Assembly: GCF_001428105.1 (NCBI RefSeq)
Contig: NZ_LMSJ01000004.1
Location: 141,964 to 205,963 of the forward strand
Source of the DNA: Paenibacillus sp. Soil766
Lineage (GTDB): Bacteria; Bacillota; Bacilli; Paenibacillales; NBRC-103111
Length of the DNA: 64,000 nucleotides
Direction of reading: 5' to 3'
Below the pieces are notes generated by a model that was not told the origin of the DNA, did not search any database, and saw only the letters and a list, made by a program, of their open reading frames with translations. Made by a program: the position numbers and the translations under genes. Shown here one piece after another: positions 57,298-64,000 of this stretch (position 1 is its first letter; the number at the start of each line of letters is the position of its first letter).

Positions 57298-58236
57298 ATG
57301 ATGGTGAAGAAACCAAGTCTCAAGTTCGTAGTTTTGACAGATACCCATATTAAAGACACGTTGGAGGGGACTGAAGCCCAGAATTGGGATCAGGCTCTCA
57401 AGGATATCTTGGCAACTTCTCCAGATTGTCACGGGATCATGCATGTCGGTGATATCACGGACAATGGGGAGCGAGCGGAATTTGAAATGATGAAACAGAT
57501 TTGGAAAGCTAACATGGAAGGGCTGCCGCCAATCTACTTTACTTACGGTAACCATGATGTGCGTTGGAAAGATCTGAATAGGCAGATGTCGTTATTTACA
57601 GAACATACGGGGATTCAAAATACATACTATGATTTGTGGTTGGAAGGGTATCATTTTATATTTCTTGGCACAGAAATTGGCTTGAAAGACTGCGCTTATT
57701 TATCAGAAACTCAGCTCGAGTGGTTGGATCAAAAGTTGTCAGAACAGGAACTGATGGAGAAACCGGCATTTATTTTTGTTCATGAGCCGCTGTTGAATAC
57801 GGTTGCAGGATCCCAAAGTAAGTTTGGCTGGAACGGGATCAGGCAGGATGCAGAATTAAAGATGATTCTAGCCAAACACCCGCAATCCATTGTCTTTACC
57901 GGTCACACGCACTGGGAGCTGGGTGCAAAGGAGACGATGTACAACAGGAAATATGCGACCATGTTTAATGCGGCTTCTGTAGCTTATTTATGGACAGATG
58001 ACGACGTCTTGAAAGAGGGCTCACAGGGTTTGATCGTCGAAGTTTACGAGGATAGGGTCCTTGTAAAAGGAAGAGATTTCTCCTCGAAATCGTGGGTTAC
58101 TGATGCGGCATATACGGTACAACTGCCAGTGGCCATTCCAGTGGTGGATCTGACGATAGATCCGGATTGTACGCTCCGTAATCCTGCCATGATTATGAAC
58201 AAATCTGTCTATCAGTCCTATGAACAAATTGACTAA
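57298..58236 (+). CDS. calcineurin-like metallophosphoesterase
   Basis: A 312-residue soluble enzyme with the full dimetal motif set: FVVLTDTHIKD (DxH), IMHVGDITDN (GDxxDN), FTYGNHDVRW (GNHD), FVHEPLL (H) and VFTGHTHWE (GHxH). The family hydrolyses phosphomono- or diesters; the substrate is unknown. No signal peptide is present, so it should act in the cytoplasm. The C-terminal 70 residues form an extra beta-domain. ATG 57298 follows AAGGAGAGA; a second ATG comes next. Lying between a sugar importer and a fucosidase, it may process a phosphate-substituted sugar, an inference from location only. Confidence 0.87.
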   Translation: MMVKKPSLKFVVLTDTHIKDTLEGTEAQNWDQALKDILATSPDCHGIMHVGDITDNGERAEFEMMKQIWKANMEGLPPIYFTYGNHDVRWKDLNRQMSLFTEHTGIQNTYYDLWLEGYHFIFLGTEIGLKDCAYLSETQLEWLDQKLSEQELMEKPAFIFVHEPLLNTVAGSQSKFGWNGIRQDAELKMILAKHPQSIVFTGHTHWELGAKETMYNRKYATMFNAASVAYLWTDDDVLKEGSQGLIVEVYEDRVLVKGRDFSSKSWVTDAAYTVQLPVAIPVVDLTIDPDCTLRNPAMIMNKSVYQSYEQID

Positions 58237-58460
58237 GAGAAGATGCCTTCGGCATTTATCTAAGAGGAGCGACACCGAGTGAGACAGAACCTATTCATCC
58301 TATTGTCTCCGTGCAGACCAAAACGTTCGGCCAGCCAGATGGAAAGTTGATTTTTAGTAGCCTGGAGCTTCCCGTTGGAAGTTACGATATGATTTATTTG
58401 GGTGAAACGCTGAATACGGAACTCACTCGTTTGCCTTTTGATGTAGTGGCAGACGTATAG
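58233..58460 (+). pseudogene. possible gene remnant between the phosphoesterase and the fucosidase
   Basis: An open stretch of 75 codons in the -1 frame of the phosphoesterase gene, beginning inside its stop region and ending at TAG 58460. It encodes well-composed residues (IHPIVSVQTKTFGQPDGKLI, PVGSYDMIYLGETLN, TRLPFDVVADV) without an ATG or ribosome binding site. It could be the 3' end of a lost gene or a C-terminal domain split from the phosphoesterase by a frameshift. I do not recognise the family. Confidence 0.4.
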
Positions 58461-58524
58461 GGGGAATATTGTTCATATAAAATACAGAGAGTCAAATTTA
58501 GTACGCGTGAGGAGCAATATAGAG

Positions 58525-59952
58525 ATGGCAGTTTCCATAGAAGAAGCAGTAAGGGTTGTTCCCACTCCACGCCAATTGGCTTGGCAAGAGATGGAGTTTT
58601 ATGCTTTTATACATTTCGGTATGAACACATTTACGGGGAGGCAATGGGGATTAGGTGACGAGGATCCTCAGTTGTTTAATCCAACAGCCTATGATGCTGC
58701 ACAATGGGTCGAGTCCTGCCGATTAGCAGGAATGACGGGGGTCATCCTGACCTGTAAGCATCACGATGGATTTTGTCTGTGGCCAAGTACTTACACGGAT
58801 CATTCGGTCAAATCCACCACATGGCAGGATGGGCAAGGGGATGTTGTAAGAGATGTAGCCGAAGCTTGTTGTGAGCAGGGATTGAAATTTGGTGTTTATT
58901 TGTCACCATGGGATCGGCATGAGCCTAGTTATGGGGATTCCCCAAGATACAATAACTTTTTCCAGAATCAACTAAGAGAAATTCTTACGAACTATGGTGA
59001 AGTTTTTTGCGTTTGGTTTGATGGTGCTTGCGGTGAGGGCTCGAATGGTAAAATGCAGGTATACGATTGGGAAGCTGCTTATCGCATTATTCGCGAGCTG
59101 CAGCCTAAGGCTGTTATCAATATTTGTGGACCTGATGTTCGTTGGTGCGGCAATGAAGCCGGTCACACACGCAAATCGGAATGGAGTGTAGTACCTGCGT
59201 ATATGAAGGATACGGAGAAAATACACGCAGATTCCCAGCAGGTGGATGATGCCGCATTTGCACAGCGAATCAATACGGAAGAGGAGGATCTGGGAAGTCG
59301 GGCTGTTTTAGCACAGATAGATGACGTCATTTGGTATCCATCTGAAGTCGATGTGTCGATCCGACCACAATGGTTCTATGATCCAACGGATGATGATAAA
59401 GTCAAAACCGTAGAGGAATTGATTGATTTATATGAAAGTACGGTGGGTGGGAACAGTGCGCTGCTGCTCAATATTCCACCTGATCAGCGCGGGCTGATTC
59501 ATGAGACGGATGCTAGGCATCTGCGTGAGTTGGGTCATTGGCTTCGCAGAACGTATGCGATAGATCAGGCTGCAGGGGCGAAGGTGAGGGCTTCTCATAC
59601 CAAGGATAGTGATGTGGATGCCGGGCATGTCACGGATGGACGTTCCGACACGTATTGGTGCCCTCCAGAGGGGACTGATCGTGCTGAACTGGAGATTGAT
59701 CTTGGTGGGGATATGACATTTGATCGTATCGTGTTGCAGGAGTATATCCAAGCAGGACAGCGGATTGAACGTTTTCAATTGGCTTATAAGCAGGGAGAAG
59801 AATGGAAGCCGTTATACGATGGCACGGTGGTTGGGTATAAGAAAATATGCCGAGTCGAGAGGACCAATGCAAGGTATATACGTCTTGGGATCACAGAATC
59901 GCGTGTGAATCCGACGCTAAGTCACATCGGCGTGTATGACACCGGAGCGTGA
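58525..59952 (+). CDS. GH29 alpha-L-fucosidase-like enzyme with discoidin domain
   Basis: A 475-residue protein. GH29 signatures: PTPRQLAWQEMEFYAFIHFG, MNTFTGRQWGLGDEDPQLFN, GVILTCKHHDGFCLWPS, KFGVYLSPWDRHEPSYGD, and the nucleophile region EVFCVWFDGACGEG (Asp in WFDG). A C-terminal F5/8-type (discoidin) domain covers about residues 355-475 (DAGHVTDGRSDTYWCPPEGT, FDRIVLQEYIQAGQRIERF, NARYIRLGITESRVNPTLSH). No signal peptide, so it should act inside the cell on imported oligosaccharides. ATG 58525 is used; a GTG at 58507 overlaps the GTGAGGAG ribosome binding site. It fits the upstream lyase and importer. Confidence 0.9.
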   Translation: MAVSIEEAVRVVPTPRQLAWQEMEFYAFIHFGMNTFTGRQWGLGDEDPQLFNPTAYDAAQWVESCRLAGMTGVILTCKHHDGFCLWPSTYTDHSVKSTTWQDGQGDVVRDVAEACCEQGLKFGVYLSPWDRHEPSYGDSPRYNNFFQNQLREILTNYGEVFCVWFDGACGEGSNGKMQVYDWEAAYRIIRELQPKAVINICGPDVRWCGNEAGHTRKSEWSVVPAYMKDTEKIHADSQQVDDAAFAQRINTEEEDLGSRAVLAQIDDVIWYPSEVDVSIRPQWFYDPTDDDKVKTVEELIDLYESTVGGNSALLLNIPPDQRGLIHETDARHLRELGHWLRRTYAIDQAAGAKVRASHTKDSDVDAGHVTDGRSDTYWCPPEGTDRAELEIDLGGDMTFDRIVLQEYIQAGQRIERFQLAYKQGEEWKPLYDGTVVGYKKICRVERTNARYIRLGITESRVNPTLSHIGVYDTGA

Positions 59953-59965
59953 ATTGTTTCACGAT

Positions 59966-60003
59966 AAAAAGGAGTTAGGCAGTATGTAGCTGCTTAACTC
60001 CTT
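59966..60003 (-). terminator. bidirectional terminator between convergent genes
   Basis: GGAGTTAGGCAG pairs with CTGCTTAACTCC (one G-T pair) and is followed on the minus strand by TTTTT, ending the 60008-60829 gene; it also lies just after the fucosidase stop on the plus strand. Confidence 0.85.
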
Positions 60004-60007
60004 ATTG

Positions 60008-60829
60008 CTATTGAAGGCCGTGGAACAATCCCTGGGGCATTTTCCCCTCCCAAGACGCGGGGGCTGTAAGTCCCAGTGCATGCGCGACGACGGTTGCTGT
60101 GTCGGCAATGTTGACATCGTCGAGCTGAGTGCCAGGTGCGATGCCAGGACCCTTACAGCTCCAGAAAATGGTTTTGTCCATCGGATGATCACTGCCGTGA
60201 TCGAATGCGCTCTCGCCGCCGCCGCCGTGATCGGTGACCGCAATGATGAGACTATCGTCAATGAGTCCAGCAGTCTCTAGGGCATCCAATATAACGCCGG
60301 TTTGGCGGTCTGACTCTTCGATAACGCGCAGTTGTTCGGGCATATTGTACCCGTACTTATGACCAGCGGCGTCGGGGAGATCCAGTTGCACATAGAGCAA
60401 CTTGAAATCAGGGTTCTCATGTATGTAAGCAGCTATAGCTTGGACTAGCTCATCATCAGGCATTGAAATTTTGTGGACGCCGATTGAAGGTTCAATAATC
60501 CCATCGTTAATGGGCTTCCAGGCGCTGTAGGCGGCTAGCTTAGCAAGTGGGAATGTTTCTCTAGCAACGCGGAAAATAGATGGATAGGGTGAATCGTCGG
60601 GGAAGATTTCAACTTCTGCTTTGGTATTCGTAAGTCCATGTTTCACAGGATTAACTCCGTGCAGTAACGTTCCCCAACACTCAGCACTGATCGTAGGCGA
60701 TGCAGTTTGCGCTTCGAGCGTGGAAGCACCTTGCTGGAACAAGCGGTCCAAATTCGGGGTATGCGCATCACGGACAAAGTTGCCGGCGCCATCCCAACCA
60801 ATAATAATGACACGATTACAAGTGCTCAT
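60008..60829 (-). CDS. alkaline phosphatase superfamily enzyme (sulfatase/nucleotide pyrophosphatase-like)
   Basis: A 273-residue enzyme. Metal motifs: IIGWDGAG near the start (Asp ligand), the nucleophile region TASPTISAECWGTLLHGVNP (Thr/Ser), LLYVQLDLPDAAGHKYGY (Asp and His ligands), and AVTDHGGGGESAFDHGSDHP (Asp-His pair plus His). This is the core of type I phosphodiesterase/phosphopentomutase-like enzymes, which cleave phosphate or sulfate esters. No signal peptide. ATG 60829 follows AGGAGG, 17 bases after the EamA stop. It is the last gene of a three-gene minus-strand operon with another phosphoesterase. Confidence 0.85.
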   Translation of the reverse strand: MSTCNRVIIIGWDGAGNFVRDAHTPNLDRLFQQGASTLEAQTASPTISAECWGTLLHGVNPVKHGLTNTKAEVEIFPDDSPYPSIFRVARETFPLAKLAAYSAWKPINDGIIEPSIGVHKISMPDDELVQAIAAYIHENPDFKLLYVQLDLPDAAGHKYGYNMPEQLRVIEESDRQTGVILDALETAGLIDDSLIIAVTDHGGGGESAFDHGSDHPMDKTIFWSCKGPGIAPGTQLDDVNIADTATVVAHALGLTAPASWEGKMPQGLFHGLQ

Positions 60830-60846
60830 TGATGTTCCTCCTCTTT

Positions 60847-61710
60847 TTAACCCCAAAAGCTGATCATAAGAATGCCAATTAAGATAAGAATAGAGCAAAG
60901 AATGCGTAAGGTACCCTGTTTCTCTTTGAGGATAATGATGCCTAGCAGGGTTGCGAACACGGTCCCAATCTCGCGAAGCGGGGAGATTTGGGCAACAGGT
61001 GCGTATTTCATGGCGAACAGAAATAACAAATAAGATGCTGGATTAAGAATTGCACCCAGTGCAATCGTTTTGAAGTTTATTGTCCACTCTCTGCGCAGTT
61101 GTTTGGATGCAAGGACAAGCGGTGTGAGCCCTGCGACGAATCCGATATTCGTCACTTCTAATAAGGCAATAGGCGAGACATGTGCCAGATTCAGCTTATC
61201 GACAAGTACGTAGCAAGTCGTGCACAGCCCTACACTGAGCGCCATAAGGAAAGGCTTAACTGATTTGACAGACGTCTGTTCAGAAGGTCGCGCACTTGTG
61301 AAGATACCGCTGAGTAACAGGAAGCCAGTCACCATGCAAAGCAGCCCCGTCCATCCGAGAGGCGATAAGGATTCGCGTAGAAACAAGACACCGACAATCG
61401 GGATGAATAAGGTGTTAGTACCTCTCATAATCGGATAGATTTGCGAGAGATCCCCCATATTGTAGGTGCGCGAGAGCAAGAGAGCATAAACAGCTTGTAA
61501 AGCGGCTGAAAGTAGAAGTAGTCCGTAGGCAGATAAAGTTAATGGGTTGAACCATAATTCTTTGATTAAGTATGGAAGTAGGATAACAGTGGTGACCATG
61601 ATGATGGACCATAGGAAGACGCCTTTGTTCAGGCTGCTTTTGGTAAATAAGCTCCAGATGGCATGGGCAAGTCCTGAAGCAATAACGAGTAATATTGACG
61701 CAGTTAACAA
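60847..61710 (-). CDS. EamA/DMT family transporter
   Basis: About 287 residues with ten predicted helices in two EamA repeats: SGLAHAIWSLFTKSS, YPIMRGTNTLFIPIVGVLFL and LSPLGWTGLLCMVTGFLLL in the first; LAHVSPIALLEVTNIGFVAG, MKYAPVAQISPLREIGTVFA and LRILCSILILIGILMI in the second. DMT transporters export or import small metabolites. TTG 61710 is preferred because GGAG lies eight bases upstream; an upstream TTG at 61728 has no ribosome binding site. It lies between two phosphatase-like genes, so a sugar- or glycerol-phosphate related substrate is possible but unproven. Confidence 0.85.
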   Translation of the reverse strand: MLTASILLVIASGLAHAIWSLFTKSSLNKGVFLWSIIMVTTVILLPYLIKELWFNPLTLSAYGLLLLSAALQAVYALLLSRTYNMGDLSQIYPIMRGTNTLFIPIVGVLFLRESLSPLGWTGLLCMVTGFLLLSGIFTSARPSEQTSVKSVKPFLMALSVGLCTTCYVLVDKLNLAHVSPIALLEVTNIGFVAGLTPLVLASKQLRREWTINFKTIALGAILNPASYLLFLFAMKYAPVAQISPLREIGTVFATLLGIIILKEKQGTLRILCSILILIGILMISFWG

Positions 61711-61736
61711 GTGATCAGCTCCAAACAAAAGTGAAG

Positions 61737-62678
61737 TTACAGCGTTGGTTGGTGTTCGGGTTGATCGCGGATGACGGTGCCGTCAGCGAGGCGCAGCCAA
61801 GTTTCGAACGAGCGTTCACCTTCACGGAGGCGAATCATTCTGGCACCGCGATGAAAGCCTTCTTTGCCATATGTATTGTAGCCAGTTGCTCTGCCATAAC
61901 AGAGACGAATCCCGTGAAACTCTCCCCAGTAATCGTTGATGTGGTCATGTCCACAGAAGGTTCCAACGACATTGCCCATTTCAACCATAGCTGCAAAAAG
62001 TCCAGAATTCACGCGAGCACAGCAGACGTTCTCGTGTTTATTACCATAGCATGTCGCACGCTCCCACACGTGCTCGTACTCGGGAAGCGGGATATGGAAA
62101 AAAGCGAGTGCAGGCCGTTCACCCTGCTCGTTACGGGACTGTTCGGTATACCAGCTGATTTGATCATGGTGAATCCAGTCATAGCCTGGAATCTCAGCGA
62201 CTGTAGAGTGGCTTCCTGAATCGAAAAAATATAAACTCGCTGCTGGTTGCCCGTCACGGCCATGGAGCGGGAGACGGTAGTTGCCAACGCCGCTAAGCTC
62301 GGCAGGTCCAGGTTGAGTCACTGAATAGGGATACGTGAGGACACTGTTCATGAGTTCTTGTCTTGTGATGAGGGTTTCGGTGTCGTGATTACCAAAAGCC
62401 ACAGCCCATGGAATTTGGCGAGCTTCAGCAGCTTGCACAGCGTCGCGAAAAGCTTGGAGTGGTTCTTTACAGTGCTGTTTACCTTCCGAAACAGGTCCTG
62501 TATAAATAACATCACCGGTAAATACGACGAGATCAGGCTGCTCCGCATCGAGTACTTCCTCCATCAGACGGAGGGTTAGTTGATCTTCCTTTCTCCCATC
62601 CATCCAGTGTAAATCTGTAAATTGCGTGATCGTAAATGTGGAATCTTCACGAAAAGTCAGCCGTTGCTGCTTGAGCAT
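61737..62678 (-). CDS. calcineurin-like metallophosphoesterase (purple-acid-phosphatase-like)
   Basis: A 313-residue enzyme. Motifs: ITQFTDLHW (DxH), LVVFTGDVIYTG (GD), WAVAFGNHDTET (GNHD), ALAFFHIPLPEY (H) and GTFCGHDHINDYWG (GHDH). The EVLDAEQPDLVVFTGDVIY arrangement resembles the Dcr2/YkuE-like group. ATG 62678 follows GGGGG; a further in-frame start at 62717 lies in the promoter region. First gene of the minus-strand operon, divergent from the DeoR regulator. Not closely similar to the metallophosphoesterase at 57298. Confidence 0.88.
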   Translation of the reverse strand: MLKQQRLTFREDSTFTITQFTDLHWMDGRKEDQLTLRLMEEVLDAEQPDLVVFTGDVIYTGPVSEGKQHCKEPLQAFRDAVQAAEARQIPWAVAFGNHDTETLITRQELMNSVLTYPYSVTQPGPAELSGVGNYRLPLHGRDGQPAASLYFFDSGSHSTVAEIPGYDWIHHDQISWYTEQSRNEQGERPALAFFHIPLPEYEHVWERATCYGNKHENVCCARVNSGLFAAMVEMGNVVGTFCGHDHINDYWGEFHGIRLCYGRATGYNTYGKEGFHRGARMIRLREGERSFETWLRLADGTVIRDQPEHQPTL

Positions 62679-62822
62679 GAGTGTAGCCCCCAATATGAAG
62701 TTTGATTGTGGAATCATGTTGAATCAATAATAAATGTTGTTGTTTGTTGACAATTGTATACCTGGTTAAGAGGGGCTGTCAACGAACAATTTTTGCGAGG
62801 GAGGAACGGCGGCATCCGTAAA

Positions 62823-62851
62823 TTGACACACGTAGCGCTAACCCCTACACT
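62823..62851 (+). promoter_or_regulatory. promoter of the DeoR regulator gene
   Basis: A perfect TTGACA (62823-62828), 17 bases, TACACT (62846-62851), about 100 bases before the start codon. Transcription would begin just before the AACAAC repeat array. Confidence 0.7.
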
Positions 62852-62855
62852 AATG

Positions 62856-62925
62856 AAAACAACATAAAACAACAACATAAAACAACAACATATACAACAA
62901 TATAAAACAACAATATATACAAACT
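62856..62925 (+). repeat. AAACAACAACATA repeat array, candidate DeoR operators
   Basis: Five imperfect units (AAAACAACATA, two AAAACAACAACATA, CAACAATATA, AAACAACAATATATA) lie between the promoter and the deoR-type start. The same AACAACAAC core occurs inverted near 62735-62750, in front of the divergent phosphoesterase operon. DeoR proteins often bind several short direct repeats. Confidence 0.7.
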
Positions 62926-62948
62926 ATCGGACATGTTAGGAGGCCCTA

Positions 62949-63719
62949 ATGTCATTAACCTATGAAGATCGCAGGATGACGATACTGAATCATTTGGAAA
63001 TGGAAGGGAAAGTGCAGGTGCATCACCTGTCAGAACTACTTACTGTTTCTACGGAAACGGTACGACGGGACTTGGACCGTTTGGAAAAGGAGGGCAAGCT
63101 GCGCAAAGTGTATGGCGGCGCCGTCAAAATGCGCATGGAGATGGTCGAACCTCCCTTTCTAAATCGTGTACAAATGAATAAACCAGAGAAAGCAGCGATC
63201 GGGAAGTTAGCTGCATCACTCGTACAAGATGGCGAAACGATCATGTTGGATAACGGGACAACCACGATAGAAATTGTCCCTTTTTTGAATGACAAGACGA
63301 ATGTGACGTTAATTACCAATTCCATCCCGATTCTTAATTTAGCGATGGAAACGTTCAGGGGCAGGGTTATTTTTACTGGCGGGGAAGTCAATCAAGAATG
63401 TCGGGCAGTGACAGGCTCGCTGGTAGATCAGTTGCTTGATCAATTTAAAGTAAACAAAGCGTTTATTTCAGCTGGAGGCATCTCGTTAACGGATGGAATT
63501 ACTGACTTCCATTTGGCTGAAGCGGTGATCTCGCGCAAAATGATGCAAAGAGCGGAAGAGTGCATTCTGGTTGCAGATCATAGCAAATTTGGCCTATCTA
63601 CGTTTGCTAGAGTCGCGAGACTGGAGGAAATCTCTATGCTGATCACCGACGCCGGCTGCCCGAAGGAGTGGGTGGATACGATTGAGGGGCTTGGTATTGA
63701 GGTGCGGATAAGTGAGTGA
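62949..63719 (+). CDS. DeoR/GlpR family transcriptional repressor
   Basis: A 256-residue regulator. The N-terminal winged helix (EDRRMTILNHLEMEGKVQVH, HLSELLTVSTETVRRDLDRL, EKEGKLRKVYGGAV) is the DeoR signature. The C-terminal sugar-phosphate sensor domain includes GETIMLDNGTTTIEIVPFL, VTLITNSIPIL, VIFTGGEVNQECRAVTG, AFISAGGISLTDGITDFHLA and VADHSKFG. Such proteins repress sugar or nucleoside genes until a phosphorylated sugar binds. It is divergent from the phosphoesterase-EamA-phosphatase operon and probably controls both that operon and itself through the AACAAC repeats. Confidence 0.92.
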   Translation: MSLTYEDRRMTILNHLEMEGKVQVHHLSELLTVSTETVRRDLDRLEKEGKLRKVYGGAVKMRMEMVEPPFLNRVQMNKPEKAAIGKLAASLVQDGETIMLDNGTTTIEIVPFLNDKTNVTLITNSIPILNLAMETFRGRVIFTGGEVNQECRAVTGSLVDQLLDQFKVNKAFISAGGISLTDGITDFHLAEAVISRKMMQRAEECILVADHSKFGLSTFARVARLEEISMLITDAGCPKEWVDTIEGLGIEVRISE

Positions 63720-63736
63720 TGAGTAGTGAGTGATGT

Positions 63737-63769
63737 GAGTGGAGTAGAGTAGAGAGTAGAGAGTAGAGT
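63737..63769 (+). repeat. GAGTAGA short tandem repeats after the DeoR gene
   Basis: Irregular repeats of GTAGAGA/GAGTAGAG follow the deoR-type stop codon and its GAGTAGTGAGTGATG run, just before the terminator. No gene is seen between 63720 and 63967. Confidence 0.75.
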
Positions 63770-63777
63770 GCAAGACA

Positions 63778-63825
63778 GAAAAAGGCCAATAGGAGGAACG
63801 GTAACCGTTCTCATATTGGCCTTTC
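63778..63825 (+). terminator. bidirectional terminator after the DeoR gene
   Basis: AGGCCAATA pairs with TATTGGCCT around an inner perfect palindrome GAACGGT-A-ACCGTTC; T runs lie on both outer sides. Confidence 0.88.
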
Positions 63826-63967
63826 TGCGTAATTGACAGCTGATGGGACTGCAGCGTCAAGCGGTTTAAGAGCAGCTGTAAGTCGAAAAATGAATTTAGA
63901 CTTAGTAGTGGACACAACGAATTGGGGAGTTAGATAATAGACCTATCCAAATTACGAGGTGTCCGAG

Positions 63968-64000
63968 ATGAGTGAATTCCGCCAACGTTACAATCAAAAG
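63968..64000 (+). CDS. start of a probable IS3-type transposase OrfA, cut by the window edge
   Basis: Only 11 codons (MSEFRQRYNQK) are visible, after GAGGTG. The start resembles IS3-family OrfA proteins, in which QRYNQ/EFK is followed by a helix-turn-helix. Upstream, GTGGACAC (63908-63915) could be part of the element's left inverted repeat, 53 bases before the start codon, a usual distance for IS3 elements. The call is tentative because too little sequence is present. Confidence 0.35.
   Translation, partial: MSEFRQRYNQK

Noticed and set aside
62856..62925. CRISPR array
   Set aside because: The units are 10-16 bases, A/C-rich, directly abutting and without unique spacers; no cas genes are near.

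Overview
The window looks like chromosomal DNA of a spore-forming Gram-positive of the Paenibacillus group (Bacillota). Pointers are strong AGGAGG-type ribosome binding sites, Spo0M, YqkE and a frataxin-like YdhG, a KimA potassium importer behind a c-di-AMP riboswitch, an S-layer (SLH) anchored subtilisin, and CUT1 sugar ABC transporter genes beside a membrane-sensor AraC regulator. No rRNA, tRNA or CRISPR array was seen. Species cannot be named from the sequence alone.

Layout. 1-12.6 kb: housekeeping and accessory genes: a truncated MFS exporter, a GNAT acetyltransferase, riboswitch-kimA, yqkE, two NodB-type polysaccharide deacetylases, an ion-transporter-like membrane protein, ydhG, an SRPBCC protein, spo0M, Nudix + DUF1284, a divergent SRAP protein and a membrane GGDEF protein. 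12.8-38.5 kb: a contractile injection system of the eCIS (Afp/PVC-like) type: AAA+ ATPase, DUF4255 cap protein, sheath, two tube proteins, a tail-chaperone-like gene pair, a 1904-residue low-complexity protein, LysM hub adaptor, gpD-like and gpV-like hub/spike proteins, gp25-like wedge, two baseplate-J-like proteins, a gpI-like protein with an N-terminal propeller-like region, and a conserved accessory protein. There is no capsid, terminase, portal, integrase or lysis gene, so this is not a prophage.

The best candidate for something undescribed lies at 19.4 kb. The small chaperone gene ends in a T-TTT-TTG slippery heptamer. Six bases downstream is an 8-bp hairpin with one mismatch, and a conserved -1-frame extension with no usable start codon follows. 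This is the architecture of the lambda gpG/gpGT programmed frameshift, here inside an eCIS operon. The second candidate is the giant protein at 20.1-25.8 kb. It has two AT-hook-like basic motifs, repeated VQR/LQR-type motifs, a 15-residue Gln/Arg/Glu repeat, and about 400 bp of consecutive perfect inverted repeats inside the reading frame.

38.6-41.5 kb: a two-gene operon encoding a ketoacyl-synthase-III domain fused to a heme-oxygenase-like/diiron domain, plus an unknown partner. 41.5-47 kb, minus strand: the SLH subtilisin, and an MFS exporter with a TetR regulator that have matching 18-bp operators. 47.1-60 kb, plus strand: a carbohydrate-use locus with a secreted PL8 polysaccharide lyase, a sensor AraC regulator, two CUT1 permeases and a binding lipoprotein, a metallophosphoesterase, a possible gene remnant and a GH29 fucosidase with a discoidin domain. 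The lyase and transporter promoters share one upstream box. 60-62.7 kb, minus strand: an alkaline-phosphatase-superfamily enzyme, an EamA permease and a second metallophosphoesterase, divergent from a DeoR regulator whose leader carries an AACAAC repeat array. The right edge begins what looks like an IS3-type element.
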